Shown: positions 25,872-36,408, numbered from the stretch's first letter. The stretch: 64,000 nt of DNA from Thalassotalea_A litorea (GCF_043642205.1 NZ_JBHZSG010000014.1:1-64000), one strand, 5' to 3'. The notes: generated by a model not told the origin, from the letters alone. Translations and numbers: made by a program.

Positions 25872-27416
25872 TTACGCCAGGTGAGCCATGAAAACGTCAT
25901 GCCATTGACGATTGCGTGGCAAACCCGATTGTAATTGTAATTGGTTGTGTTTAGTCGTCTCGATTTGCGCGAGCAATTGCTGGACTCTGTCCTGAGGGAG
26001 AGATTGCAGTAACTGTGTTGGATAACCGCTACCATACAGCACATATTGATAGCTGGCTGCCTGAAAAATCTCACCATTGCGGTCAAAATCCAATAACGAT
26101 GGCACCCGATGACGCCACAACTGTAAAAGCTCTTTAAGACGTTCTGGTATTGTTTGTGGGTCGCGATGATCCAGCCAAAAACGCGATTGTCGTTCACTTA
26201 ACACATAATGCAGTTTCAAAAATTCAATCACGCGTTGCCAGCGATAATGAAAGGTCTGATTGAAACGCTTGGCAATAATTGGCATTTCCGACTGAACAAC
26301 GGGCAATTGTTCGGCCAGCATATTTGCCGAGAGTTCGATCATCACCAAAGCCGATGCTTCCAACGGTTCAATAAAGCCGGCAGACAATCCGATTGCCAGA
26401 CAGTTGCCTAGCCAAAACTGCTCTTTGTAACCGGGATTAAAGGCTATCTCGCGTATCTCATATGACGAGCTAGACATCGAGCTGAAAGACGAACGTATAT
26501 ATTGTTCCAGCACACCTAATGCGTCTGCCGATTCCATATGTCTTGATGAATAAACATGACCGATTCCCCGTCGTTGCGGTACCGGTATGTCCCAAATCCA
26601 TCCACTTGTTTGCGCGCTGGCACGGGTAACTGAGGCGATTGGTGATTGTTGTTCTGGGATTTGCGCCGTTAGTGCCCGGTCACAAAACAAAGTATCACTG
26701 ACATCAATATTTTTGACCGACAGAGCCTGCCCCAATAACAACGCTTTTATGCCGGAGCAATCAATAAACAAATCTGCATGAAGTTGTTCATCAGTGTCGG
26801 TATCTAACGACGTGATGTTTTTCTCTGCGCCTACATTGACTTTTTTAATGTTGGCGATCCGATGCTCCACCCCGAGTTTGCCCATACAATGATGTTTGAG
26901 ATATTTGGCAAATGCCCTGGCATCGAGGTGATAGCCATAATTTAAATACGCATCATAACTGCCCTGGCGCGTCGTTTTAGGTGCTAAACCGAGCGCACAG
27001 GTAGCATGTTGAATGCTTATATATTGGCTAAATGGCTGAGCTGTCTTTTGCTGTAACCAAAGCCGCGACAAATCGCCTTCGACAGCGCCAGGCGGCACAT
27101 CAAAAGGGTGTAAATAAGAGGACTCGGTATGTTCGCTATGCCAGTTAATAAATTGCGAACCTTGTTTAAAGGACATTGGAACATGGCGAAAAAGATCCCG
27201 CTCGTCAATGCCAAGCTTTTGCATCGTATCCGGCATAGTCGGCCAGGTACCTTCACCGACGCCAATTGTTGCGATGTCAGCGGATTCCACCAGGGTGATG
27301 GTTAATTGCTTTTGGCGAATGCGCTGTTGATGGGTCGCAGCTAATATACCAGCGGTCAACCAACCGGCGCTACCACCGCCAACGATGAGAATGGACTGAA
27401 TGGGTGTATTATTCAT
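25872..27416 (-). CDS. Tryptophan-halogenase-like FAD protein
   Basis: A 514-residue flavoprotein of the flavin-dependent halogenase family. The FAD motif GGGSAGWLTAGILA lies near residue 13, and the halogenase-type motif GWIWDIPVPQRRGIGHVYSS near residue 275. Genes of this type are very common beside TonB receptors of polysaccharide loci in Alteromonadales and Caulobacter relatives, where a true halogenation reaction has not been shown. It is separated from the lipoprotein gene upstream by a terminator, and leads to the ExoP_C-like gene. Confidence 0.85.
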   Translation of the reverse strand: MNNTPIQSILIVGGGSAGWLTAGILAATHQQRIRQKQLTITLVESADIATIGVGEGTWPTMPDTMQKLGIDERDLFRHVPMSFKQGSQFINWHSEHTESSYLHPFDVPPGAVEGDLSRLWLQQKTAQPFSQYISIQHATCALGLAPKTTRQGSYDAYLNYGYHLDARAFAKYLKHHCMGKLGVEHRIANIKKVNVGAEKNITSLDTDTDEQLHADLFIDCSGIKALLLGQALSVKNIDVSDTLFCDRALTAQIPEQQSPIASVTRASAQTSGWIWDIPVPQRRGIGHVYSSRHMESADALGVLEQYIRSSFSSMSSSSYEIREIAFNPGYKEQFWLGNCLAIGLSAGFIEPLEASALVMIELSANMLAEQLPVVQSEMPIIAKRFNQTFHYRWQRVIEFLKLHYVLSERQSRFWLDHRDPQTIPERLKELLQLWRHRVPSLLDFDRNGEIFQAASYQYVLYGSGYPTQLLQSLPQDRVQQLLAQIETTKHNQLQLQSGLPRNRQWHDVFMAHLA

Positions 27417-27452
27417 TTACATCACTATTGGTTTATTTGTTATCTAAATTGA

Positions 27453-27487
27453 TAAAAAAAGCCCTAAGCGTGCAGCATAGGGCTTTT
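27453..27487 (-). terminator. Rho-independent terminator after the TonB receptor-lipoprotein operon
   Basis: AAAAGCCCTA (27457-27466) and TAGGGCTTTT (27478-27487) pair around an 11-nt loop. The minus-strand read ends in a T-run. It lies about 70 bp after the lipoprotein stop and before the halogenase-like gene. Confidence 0.85.
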
Positions 27488-27555
27488 CAATTTAATGCCA
27501 GCTTGCACAACCTTGCCAAAACAAAGGGGAGAGTGCAAGTCGGCTTAACGCTTGG

Positions 27556-29616
27556 TTATTCAACTTCGATTAACTGCACGTCATCAACAATAAAGTCACC
27601 ATTGCCGCTCCAAAGACTTGGTTTGAACTGAATGGTTACACCGCGTTCACTCCAGTCTGTGATGCTGTTGTAGGCGTCAACATTAATGAATTGTTCAATC
27701 ACAAACACTTCATCTAATGGATGATTCACCATATTGCGAGAACGTGGTTGGATTTGTGATTGCAGATCATCACCAAAGACCGACGTTGCTTCACCTTCAT
27801 TGGTGTCAAACAGGTTCAGCGTGATAGGACTAAATCCATTCCCGTCATGTTTTTTGGCAACCACGATGAGGCGCAACAGATACTTTTTACCATTTTCAAT
27901 GGTGCCTTTAGGCAACGCAAGGTTCGCTGCAGCCCAGCCGGTAGCACGTAGACTGTGTAAGCCGTTAATTGGCGTTACCGATTCAATCGCAATATTACCG
28001 CCGGTCCAATCGCCTAATGTACCGTCTTCAAAATTAACGTTGTTGCTACCTGATTGATAAACCGCATTGTTGACCGGATCCGAAGAGAATCGACCAGCAA
28101 AAACATCATCAAGGCTAATCAAAGACGTACCTAACGTCAGTTCACGTGAGCTGGTGGTATCATCGCTTGCCAGCACGAATGACGTAACATTGGTGTTATG
28201 CTCTTTCCAAGGAACTTCAGCGCCACCAACAAATGGAGGATGGAATCCCCAGGTTTGATAAACCGGTACTTCGCCACCGTTAATCCAAGCACTATAGCGG
28301 CCCCAGTTACCGATGCGATCGGTCTGGCGTACGTAATAAGCACCACCTGTTTGCACATCAAAGCTTTGCTTGATGGTTGTTTCACCGGACGCTTCTAAGT
28401 GATACGCTCCCTCGTATGCTTCATCGCTAGCGACAACGTCAACTAAACTTGAATCCGCAACTGTCCAGCCGGTTAAATCTCCGGACTCAAAACCACCATT
28501 GGTTAACAGACTTGTTGGCTCTTGACGGGTAAAGTTGATTACAAAGCTGCTCTCAACTACATGCCCGGCAGTTTCACCTTCTTCCCCATCCGTCAGGTTA
28601 AAGCTGTATTCCCAACTTGCCATATCGCCGTTTGCTGCGACATACTTAGAAAAATCAACCGGGTCAATGACGAGTACGGAACCAGAAGACTTATTAAACA
28701 TAAGTGCTGGACCGCCATCAACTGGTGTGATGCTATCTACATCGACAAGGATCGGATCGCCGTTCCATTCGACCGTGTATTTTTCATCAGCAAGATCGAC
28801 AAAAACCATGTCATCATTGTTTGTCAGGTTGCCTTCATAAGTCATTACCACTTCTGGTGGCAATGGCTCTGGACGGACACCACGAATGTTAATCGTCGCC
28901 TTGCGAGGTAAGCTGTGGTTATGATCTTCAACATTATAATTAAACATCAAAGAAACCGTTTCACCTAATGCAATTTGCTCACTGATACTGGCAATATCTA
29001 AGGTCAATACTGAGCCATCAAGACTATGAATATCGAACGTGTTCGCCGAATCGGCCGTAAAACCGGAAATCGACAGCGCTTCACCATCAGCATCAACCAC
29101 GCCTTCAAGTAAATCGACAACGCCTTGCGCATCAAATTTGGTAAAACTTACCGTTAAATCTTCGAATACCGGGGCGAAATCTTCACCAATAACCGTAACT
29201 GAAATCGTACGCGGTACGGCGGCTGCGCCATCACTGATATTGTAAGTAAAATTAACCGTTAAGGTACCACCGGTATCTAGGTTTGGCGCGATTGCCGATG
29301 GACGAACACCTAATTTATTGCCTTCAAATTCAAATCCGGTCATATCTTCAGCATCAGAGCTAAAACCATCAATAAAAAGAATATCGCCATCCGGATCGAA
29401 GGCGATGCCTTCACCATTTTTCGCGCCATCCGGTGTACCAAGCAGGTAAAGAAATTCAAACGCATCGGCTTCGTTATATGTGCGAACAATATCGCCACCA
29501 TGTTCCGGTGCAGCATTTACACCATCATCCGGTTTTACATAGTCATCATCACAGGCTCCAAGCATGGTCGTGAACGCCAGAGCCAACATCATTTTAGATT
29601 TTTGGAATGTCTTCAT
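27556..29616 (-). CDS. Surface lipoprotein with cadherin-like and carbohydrate-binding domains
   Basis: A 686-residue lipoprotein. The ATG at 29616 starts a signal peptide ending in the lipobox LGAC; the open frame begins two codons earlier with TTG. The first half has three repeats of a cadherin-like fold (marked by ISVTVIGEDFAPVFEDL and ATINIRGVRPEPLPPEV). The second half has two CBM4/CBM22-like jelly rolls, the first beginning LLTNGGFESGDLTGW and the second around NNVNFEDGTLGDWTGG. It follows the TonB receptor by about 60 bp. By position and build it is a glycan-binding partner that delivers galactan oligosaccharides to the receptor, analogous to SusD but unrelated to it. The ligand is inferred. 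Confidence 0.8.
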   Translation of the reverse strand: MKTFQKSKMMLALAFTTMLGACDDDYVKPDDGVNAAPEHGGDIVRTYNEADAFEFLYLLGTPDGAKNGEGIAFDPDGDILFIDGFSSDAEDMTGFEFEGNKLGVRPSAIAPNLDTGGTLTVNFTYNISDGAAAVPRTISVTVIGEDFAPVFEDLTVSFTKFDAQGVVDLLEGVVDADGEALSISGFTADSANTFDIHSLDGSVLTLDIASISEQIALGETVSLMFNYNVEDHNHSLPRKATINIRGVRPEPLPPEVVMTYEGNLTNNDDMVFVDLADEKYTVEWNGDPILVDVDSITPVDGGPALMFNKSSGSVLVIDPVDFSKYVAANGDMASWEYSFNLTDGEEGETAGHVVESSFVINFTRQEPTSLLTNGGFESGDLTGWTVADSSLVDVVASDEAYEGAYHLEASGETTIKQSFDVQTGGAYYVRQTDRIGNWGRYSAWINGGEVPVYQTWGFHPPFVGGAEVPWKEHNTNVTSFVLASDDTTSSRELTLGTSLISLDDVFAGRFSSDPVNNAVYQSGSNNVNFEDGTLGDWTGGNIAIESVTPINGLHSLRATGWAAANLALPKGTIENGKKYLLRLIVVAKKHDGNGFSPITLNLFDTNEGEATSVFGDDLQSQIQPRSRNMVNHPLDEVFVIEQFINVDAYNSITDWSERGVTIQFKPSLWSGNGDFIVDDVQLIEVE

Positions 29617-29676
29617 AATCAAACACCATTATTATTTTTAAAGACGGGACTGAATCCTCAGCCCCGTTTTAAAGGA

Positions 29677-32600
29677 TTAAAAGTTAACGCGAACACCTAA
29701 ACGATAAGTCGTACCGACCTTATAGTTACGATAGGTGCGAGATGTTGGCGCATCGCCTTCAAGCGGATTGCCTTCTTCCAAAGCGACAAAGTTATAACCT
29801 GAACCATCCCATTCACGCTCAACCGCGATTTCGCGACTGGTAAAATAGGTGCGGTATTCTTCATCCGTCAGGTTGATAGCCTGGAAAGTAAACATCACGT
29901 TTTCGTTAAACTGATAGCTCGCAGAAATATCTAAGGTTCCGCGACCTTCATTCCAAATAGAACCCTGGTTCCAGGTTCTGCCCTGCAAACCGGTATCATA
30001 ATCGGTGCCTACCAGTGAATCACTGGTGCCACGATAACTGATACGGAATTGATGGCCATCCTGCTCCCAGAAAAGCGTTGCGTTATAGGTATGCTCCGGC
30101 GTGTCTGCTACCGGATAAGCCGGTAAATCCTTGGTCGGATCAATGCTAGATTTGTCGGCATCATACTCACTATCCTGATAGGTATAGTTCGCAGAGACAC
30201 CTAAACCACTCCAGATTCCCGGTAAGAAATCGTAAGTCTGAATGTAGCCAAGTTCCAAACCTGTGATTCGAGCGCCTTTACCATTGATGATTTTGCTCAC
30301 GCTATATTGCGCACACAAATCACGTAGGTCATCACTGAAACGATTTGGATCGGAAGGCCACCAGCCGTAATCGGCGGTTGCGCGAAGCGGCATACAGCCC
30401 TGCAACCCGTAATCACTGCTCTCATCCCCAGTTGCAAGAAGCGGTAAATCTTCCTGAGAAACCGGGCCATCTACCTCACGTAAGTCCATTAAGTAAGTCA
30501 CCGCACTTTCGGTATCGGTGAAATTTTTCATGTCTTTGTGGAAGATAGCGGCACTTAGCATTGACGATTCATTGAAATACCATTCCAAAGAAAGATCTAA
30601 GTTATTAGACTCAAGTGGTTCAAGCTTAGTGTTATACATATCAAGGCGACTACCTGACTGAGGATTACCAGAACCCCAATAGCCGTTTTCGTTTAGCTGA
30701 AATCCCGGACGTAACTTGTCAATTTCAGGACGAGTCATGGTTTTTGAAACAGCCAGTCGACCAATCCACTCATCACTGAACGCATAGTTTAAGTTCAAGC
30801 TTGGTAGCCAGTTTTCATAAGAATGAGAACCGGTTGCCGCAAACGATTGCAACTCTTTATTCTGCGTAGATGTAAACGGAAACTGGTTCGCATTTAAGGT
30901 ACTTAATGGCGTAGTGCCATCATACGTGATTGCAGAACCCCAACCGTGGTTACGAGTCGTAGATACATCGGCATAACGCCACATATTTAACCAGTTAAGC
31001 GCGATCCCTGGATCTGCAAGGCTTGGATCTTGCTGGAACGCTGCCCAGGCCGCATAATCGGGATCATGACAAGGCCCTTGATCTGGGATTGGTGTCCACT
31101 GTGATGGATCGGTACCACTGCTAGTATCATACCCTCGACCATCAACACGCTGATATTTTTTCTCATAACCTAGCGTTACAGCTGGGTCTGAAAATACCGG
31201 CGCTCGACAGGCTGGTAAACTGGTGTCGCGTAAATCGCGCAATTGTACTAGATCAAATTCACGTTCAAGGGTTTCGGTAAACTGCCAAAAATTTGCACCG
31301 GCATAACCCTCAGCATCAACATCTGTTTCAACGTAACGAATACCCACGTTACCGGTTAATCGACCATCAAAATATTCGAAGTTTGTCTTCAAATAAAATG
31401 CTGTTGTGTCAATATCGGTGATCCGGGATTCGGTGTTGTTCGGGGTACGAACAGTATCTTCAGAGTCCAACATAATGGATGCCGCATAAGCCGCATCTAC
31501 CGGGATCCAGCCTTGGGTAGCGCCATTGCGGCCATAACCCAGGCTATCCATAAAGTCATCATAAGGAAGACCGCCATCTCGTGCGATTAAAGGCGCACGG
31601 ATATCGAGCATTGAACCACCAGGTACGACAACCGGGTTACCATACTCATCTTCAATAACTTCAGAGGCAGTGACAGTATCAAATTGGTAGCTTTGATTAT
31701 CGACGTCTTTGGTACGTTGGGTAACTTTGGCACCAAACTCTACCGAGGTAAGGCCGACAACATCTAAGTCATATTCAAAATCCAACTGAATATTGGCTAG
31801 CTCATCTTCGACGCTACGATCGGTTTCACGTAAAAATGCAAGATGCTGAACATCAACATCGGCCGGATTAAAACCGGTATAAACAGTATTATCTTCGTAA
31901 CCTGGAACAAAAATCCCGGTATCCGGATCGACTTCGTTAACAATTTGGTCGCCCAAGTCTACAAAACTATCACCAAATACCATTTCACAACGGCCTGAGG
32001 TACAGTCATAACCTACTGGCTCAATCATTTCACCAGCATCGTAAAGTTTTACGGCAGGAACATTCGGAAAGTTTTGCAATGCAGCAAACGCACTTGGTAA
32101 AGAATCCGATTTACTTAAAGAATAACCAATTAACCCCGACATACGGAATTCATCAGTAATTTCCTGTTTAATATTTAGTGCTGCACTGAAGTTATCCGAT
32201 TCGTCGCCACCGGTGCTGTTTTGAATATCACCAGCGCCAAAGCGGTTAACGAACTTTGTCAGTGTCGATGTGTCAGTATTTATGGTGTACCAATCCGCCT
32301 GAGGATCGGTAAAAGGCGCCGCTGGGCGCAAGGTACCTAGCGGTTGTTCACCTTCGACAAAATTGTTATTGCCAGGGAAACGACTTACCACCGCATCGTT
32401 ATAGCGTTTTTGCTCAGCTTTGGTATAAGTCGCATCAAACATGATTTCAGTGCTATCCGTCGGTATCCACTGTAAACCTAAGTTAATACCCTGACGGTCA
32501 TTGCTATTTTGATGCAATTCATAACGAGTACTTTGGTGCTGAATCGCTCTTACCGGACCGGCAATAACATTGCCATCCTGATCGCTGGCAACTTCGATAT

Positions 32601-33324
32601 CTTTGGAAGCAACAAAGTTTTCAACACGATATTGATCTTTACGAAAGGTATTGGTTTCGTCATAAACAGAAAGTGCAATACCAAAGGTCTCATCTAAGAA
32701 TTTTTCAGACAAAGCGAATTGAATTTTATAATCTTCTTCTTCGGCAAAATCATTGTAACGCCCTTGAAGAGTGAAACTGCGGATATCTTTGGCGACATCT
32801 AATGGACGCACCGATACCAGGTTAACATTCGCGCCAAGTGAACCTTCATCCTGATCGGCACTCGAGGTTTTAACAACTTCGAGTTTGGACAAAATATCGG
32901 ATGAAAAGGAACTTAAATCAACCGCTTGGTTGAAATCAGTAGACGTTAATTGCTGACCATTGAGGGTAATATTGTTCTGGTTGGCGGATGCACCACGAAC
33001 GGTTATTTGCGAACCTTCGCCATTGGCACCGGACACCACCGATACACCGGTTACTCGTCCAAGTGCGTCAGCGATGTTTTGGTCGGTGTTTTTGCCGATA
33101 TCTTCGGCATTGATTGAATCAACAACCCCATCGGCAAAACGCTTATCATTGATAGATTTTTTCAGACTGCTTTTTAAGCCAGTCACTTCAATGACTTCAA
33201 TTTCTTGTTCAGCTTTAGCTTGCTGCGTATCGGTTTCTTCCTGAGCGTAAACATTGGCACTCAGAACCGATAGGACTGCAGCATAGACAGCACTACGCTG
33301 AAACTTTTTACCTGTATCTCCCAT
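29677..33324 (-). CDS. TonB-dependent outer-membrane receptor for galactan oligosaccharides
   Basis: A 1215-residue receptor. The signal peptide (residues 1-27) ends in VYAQ. A TonB box-like segment EVIEVTGLKSSLKKS follows, then the plug domain (about 50-165, with DALGRVTGVSVV and the ITVRGASANQNNITLNG segment). The rest is a beta-barrel ending in the aromatic strand YRLGVRVNF. The length is typical of the large carbohydrate receptors of Alteromonadales. It is first in an operon with the surface lipoprotein. Its -35 element TTGACA lies inside a predicted GntR operator, so it should be released when the sugar signal is present. Confidence 0.92.
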   Translation of the reverse strand: MGDTGKKFQRSAVYAAVLSVLSANVYAQEETDTQQAKAEQEIEVIEVTGLKSSLKKSINDKRFADGVVDSINAEDIGKNTDQNIADALGRVTGVSVVSGANGEGSQITVRGASANQNNITLNGQQLTSTDFNQAVDLSSFSSDILSKLEVVKTSSADQDEGSLGANVNLVSVRPLDVAKDIRSFTLQGRYNDFAEEEDYKIQFALSEKFLDETFGIALSVYDETNTFRKDQYRVENFVASKDIEVASDQDGNVIAGPVRAIQHQSTRYELHQNSNDRQGINLGLQWIPTDSTEIMFDATYTKAEQKRYNDAVVSRFPGNNNFVEGEQPLGTLRPAAPFTDPQADWYTINTDTSTLTKFVNRFGAGDIQNSTGGDESDNFSAALNIKQEITDEFRMSGLIGYSLSKSDSLPSAFAALQNFPNVPAVKLYDAGEMIEPVGYDCTSGRCEMVFGDSFVDLGDQIVNEVDPDTGIFVPGYEDNTVYTGFNPADVDVQHLAFLRETDRSVEDELANIQLDFEYDLDVVGLTSVEFGAKVTQRTKDVDNQSYQFDTVTASEVIEDEYGNPVVVPGGSMLDIRAPLIARDGGLPYDDFMDSLGYGRNGATQGWIPVDAAYAASIMLDSEDTVRTPNNTESRITDIDTTAFYLKTNFEYFDGRLTGNVGIRYVETDVDAEGYAGANFWQFTETLEREFDLVQLRDLRDTSLPACRAPVFSDPAVTLGYEKKYQRVDGRGYDTSSGTDPSQWTPIPDQGPCHDPDYAAWAAFQQDPSLADPGIALNWLNMWRYADVSTTRNHGWGSAITYDGTTPLSTLNANQFPFTSTQNKELQSFAATGSHSYENWLPSLNLNYAFSDEWIGRLAVSKTMTRPEIDKLRPGFQLNENGYWGSGNPQSGSRLDMYNTKLEPLESNNLDLSLEWYFNESSMLSAAIFHKDMKNFTDTESAVTYLMDLREVDGPVSQEDLPLLATGDESSDYGLQGCMPLRATADYGWWPSDPNRFSDDLRDLCAQYSVSKIINGKGARITGLELGYIQTYDFLPGIWSGLGVSANYTYQDSEYDADKSSIDPTKDLPAYPVADTPEHTYNATLFWEQDGHQFRISYRGTSDSLVGTDYDTGLQGRTWNQGSIWNEGRGTLDISASYQFNENVMFTFQAINLTDEEYRTYFTSREIAVEREWDGSGYNFVALEEGNPLEGDAPTSRTYRNYKVGTTYRLGVRVNF

Positions 33325-33424
33325 CTCATTTCCCCATTAAGATTTTCAGTATTTTTGTTTTTTAAATCAATCAGCGGGATACCTAACACAGGTTTGTTGT
33401 TAGATCGTTTGCTAATTATTGCCC

Positions 33425-33454
33425 ACTTTAGACCTTGAAATCGTAGATTGTCAA
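33425..33454 (-). promoter_or_regulatory. Predicted sigma-70 promoter of the TonB receptor operon
   Basis: TTGACA (33454-33449), 18 bp, then TAAAGT (33430-33425) on the minus strand. The -35 lies within the palindrome at 33447-33458, as expected for repression by occlusion. Confidence 0.5.
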
Positions 33455-33470
33455 CAATTTTGTTAACAAT
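33447..33470. promoter_or_regulatory. Two adjacent predicted GntR operators
   Basis: ATTGTCAACAAT (33447-33458) and TTTGTTAACAAT (33459-33470) lie end to end, each one base from the ATTGTTAACAAT consensus. They cover the -35 of the TonB receptor promoter. Confidence 0.72.
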
Positions 33471-33491
33471 CTTCAATCAACACATCGTGAT

Positions 33492-33503
33492 TTTGTTAAC
33501 AAT
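33492..33503. promoter_or_regulatory. Third predicted GntR operator in the receptor-GH50 divergent region
   Basis: TTTGTTAACAAT, one base from consensus, 33 bp from the centre of the neighbouring site. Confidence 0.68.
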
Positions 33504-33728
33504 TTAGTTAAGGCAGTGTTGGTTATTATTCAATCGATACGTACAAAAAACCGCTAGAAGAGAACCGATTCAACCACAGAAAAAAATAAATATATTCAAT
33601 ATTTACAATATGTTAAAAGTGATTTGTATTTTCAAACATGGTCGAATTATGGAAGGTCCAAAAAACGGGTAACGGGCAACAACAGTAGGCTCGTCAACAT
33701 CACAGCAGGGGTTATAAAAAATAAAATT

Positions 33729-33768
33729 ATTGTTAACAATTTTCTTTTTACAATTCCTTGGGTATACT
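33729..33768 (+). promoter_or_regulatory. GH50 promoter with GntR operator
   Basis: Perfect ATTGTTAACAAT at 33729-33740 touches a weak -35 (TTTTCT, 33740-33745). After 17 bp comes TATACT at 33763-33768, and the GH50 ATG follows at 33792 with AGAGG upstream. Confidence 0.65.
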
Positions 33769-33791
33769 CGCCCCATTCAAGTAGAGGAATA

Positions 33792-36158
33792 ATGATGCTA
33801 ACAACGAAAAAACTCATCTTGGCCAGTATATTCTCTTGCGCCACATTATGGGGATGCAGCACGCCAGAGTCTGCTTCTGATACTAACGCTAACTACGGCA
33901 AAAATGAAGCAAAGAACGAACCCGTTAATCTCGCAAGCTTATTTGACCTAACTGATGCTCAGCAACGAAGTAAAAATATTAAAACCTTCAAAGCGGATAC
34001 AATTTATGATGCCAGCAGCGACACGTTAACCGTTAATTTTGCCGCTCAACAGAATGCTTATAGCTCAGTAACGTTTGTTTCCGAGCCAGGCTGGAACTGG
34101 CAGGCCTATCAGGATTTTAATATTGCGTTTGATATTGGTAACCCAGGACAACATTCGGTACAGGTTTATCTGGACATTACCGATGGTAATAACGACACCT
34201 ATACGCGCAGTGTCAGCATCCCGGTAGGAGCGGCATCTACCTATTATGCCAAGTTAGCCGGTCACGATTTGGCAACGCCAGATGGTGATGAAAAGGTAGA
34301 GCTGAATTTCACCTCAGGTCTTCGCTCAAACCCGCCAACCTGGGAAAGTGACGAAACTCAGTTTGTTTCCTTATGGGGTAAAAAGAACCTCGATGTGTCT
34401 GACATTCGCAAAATTTCATTCAGTGTACAAAGTGCGCTTTACGATAAAGTCATTACCATCAGCAATATTCGACTGCGTCAAAACCCGGACATGGATCCTG
34501 AGTTTTTGACCGGTATTGTCGATAAATATGGGCAAAATGCGAAACTGGAATTCACCGGTAAGATTCATAATCAGCAAGAATTAATCGCGGCTCGTGATAA
34601 AGAGTTCTCAGGTCTGAAAGAAAGCTATGGTGAGCAACGGTCAAAATTCGGGGGATGGAAAAGTGGTCCTCGCCAGCAAGCTACTGGATATTTCCGTACC
34701 GAAAAAATTAATGGTAAATGGATGATGGTAGACCCTGAAGGTTATCCATACTTTGCCACTGGCCTGGATATTATCCGTCTTTCTAATACATCAACGATGA
34801 CTGGATATGACTTTGATCAGGGCTTAATCAATCAGCGCAAAGCCGGCGATTTCACCCCGGAAGATTCTCAAAAATTAAATCGCGTCAGCGATCAGGCCAT
34901 TGCCACCCGTTATGTCGCATCAGAATTGAGAAAAGACTTATTTAACTGGTTACCGTCTTATGATGAACCATTAGGCAAACATTTTGGTTATCGTCGTAGT
35001 GCGCATTCCGGGCCTTTACAGCACGGTGAAACCTACAGTTTCTATTCAGCAAATTTAGAGCGTAAATATGCCGATATCGATAACGACTACCTGGCGGTGT
35101 GGCGCGAAGTAACCATACGTCGGATGTTGACTTGGGGGTTCACGTCGTTTGGTAACTGGACTGACCCTATGTATTACGATAACAACAAGGTTCCTTATTT
35201 TGCTAATGGCTGGATTATTGGTGATTTTAAAACGGTTTCCAGCGGCAATGACTTCTGGGCACCGTTACCTGATGTGTTCGATCCTAAATTTGAAGAGCGT
35301 GCTATGGCAACGCTTAAGCAGGTTGCCAATGAAGTGCAAAACAACCCTTGGTGTGTCGGAGTATTTATCGATAATGAAAAGAGTTTCGGTCGCCCTGACA
35401 GCCTGGCTTCACATTACGGTATCGTGCTTCATACCATGAACCGTAACGGTGATGAGGTTCCAACCAAAGCGGCATTTATGAAAGTTTTAAAAGATAAATA
35501 CGCAGATATTGATGCTCTAAATAAAGCCTGGGATACGGATATCGCCAGCTGGGACTCTTTAAACCAGGGCTTTGAAGGTGATGTTAACCAACCGGGTCAG
35601 GTAGAAGATTTCGGCCTGTTGTTATCAACATACGCTGATAAATACTTCGCGACGGTGAAAAAAGCCATGGACCAACATATGCCTAATCATATGTATATGG
35701 GCGCACGCTTTCCTGACTGGGGAATGCCAAAAGAAGTGGTAAAATCCTCTGCTAAATTTGTCGATGTTATCAGCTTTAACTCATATAAAGAAGGACTCGT
35801 AGAAAGCAAATGGAAGTTCATGGAAGAAATTGACATGCCAGCGATTATTGGGGAATGGCATATCGGTGCCTCAGATTCTGGTCTGTATCACCCGGGCTTG
35901 ATCCATGCAGCCGATCAGCAGGATCGTGCCAAAATGTATAAAGATTATATGAACTCCGTCATTGATAACCCTTATTTTGTGGGGGCTCATTGGTTCCAGT
36001 ATATGGACTCGCCAATCACCGGCCGAGCCTACGATGGAGAAAATTATAACGTCGGTTTTATCAGCGTCACCGATCAACCGTATCAGCCGATCGTCGATGC
36101 CGCTACTAAAGTGAATAGTTATATTTATGAGCGTCGTTTTAATCGTGCAACGCAATAG
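33792..36158 (+). CDS. GH50 beta-agarase lipoprotein
   Basis: A 788-residue enzyme. The open frame extends further upstream, but the ATG at 33792 (MMLTTKK) has AGAGG before it and opens a lipoprotein signal with lipobox LWGC; the earlier start would overrun the promoter. An N-terminal beta-rich, carbohydrate-binding-like domain (about 40-235) precedes the (beta/alpha)8 domain. The GH50 acid/base is Glu529 in GVFIDNEKSFG and the nucleophile is Glu688 in IIGEWHIGASDSG. GH50 enzymes cut beta-1,4 bonds of agarose, often releasing neoagarobiose. The lipid anchor places it on the outer membrane or in the periplasm. It is the only gene between its promoter and the GntR gene. Confidence 0.92.
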   Translation: MMLTTKKLILASIFSCATLWGCSTPESASDTNANYGKNEAKNEPVNLASLFDLTDAQQRSKNIKTFKADTIYDASSDTLTVNFAAQQNAYSSVTFVSEPGWNWQAYQDFNIAFDIGNPGQHSVQVYLDITDGNNDTYTRSVSIPVGAASTYYAKLAGHDLATPDGDEKVELNFTSGLRSNPPTWESDETQFVSLWGKKNLDVSDIRKISFSVQSALYDKVITISNIRLRQNPDMDPEFLTGIVDKYGQNAKLEFTGKIHNQQELIAARDKEFSGLKESYGEQRSKFGGWKSGPRQQATGYFRTEKINGKWMMVDPEGYPYFATGLDIIRLSNTSTMTGYDFDQGLINQRKAGDFTPEDSQKLNRVSDQAIATRYVASELRKDLFNWLPSYDEPLGKHFGYRRSAHSGPLQHGETYSFYSANLERKYADIDNDYLAVWREVTIRRMLTWGFTSFGNWTDPMYYDNNKVPYFANGWIIGDFKTVSSGNDFWAPLPDVFDPKFEERAMATLKQVANEVQNNPWCVGVFIDNEKSFGRPDSLASHYGIVLHTMNRNGDEVPTKAAFMKVLKDKYADIDALNKAWDTDIASWDSLNQGFEGDVNQPGQVEDFGLLLSTYADKYFATVKKAMDQHMPNHMYMGARFPDWGMPKEVVKSSAKFVDVISFNSYKEGLVESKWKFMEEIDMPAIIGEWHIGASDSGLYHPGLIHAADQQDRAKMYKDYMNSVIDNPYFVGAHWFQYMDSPITGRAYDGENYNVGFISVTDQPYQPIVDAATKVNSYIYERRFNRATQ

Positions 36159-36408
36159 TAGCAATGACTCAGCGCCTTAATAACGCGGCCTTGTGATAGC
36201 ATTATTGAAGTGTTAACAAAAAACATCGATTAAGAGAAAAACCTGAGCGACTTGACTATTTTTCAATGTCGCTCATCTTGTAAAACACTAAAAACAAACA
36301 TAAATTAGTTTTTCGTAGATATGTTTTGTAGACAATAAATAATTTTACAATTGTCAAGAGTAGTTGGTGTCTTTACAATAAGGTATAGGATTGATTAAGG
36401 ACAAGTAC

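Noticed and set aside
33624..33791. N-terminal extension of the GH50 gene
   Set aside because: It would cover the promoter and operator and hide a perfect lipoprotein signal; the ATG at 33792 has a ribosome-binding site.
36209..36220. AGTGTTAACAAA upstream of the GntR gene as an operator
   Set aside because: Two mismatches in the palindrome; the TTTGTAGACAAT at 36325-36336 is closer to the gene but also imperfect, so neither was counted among the eight sites.
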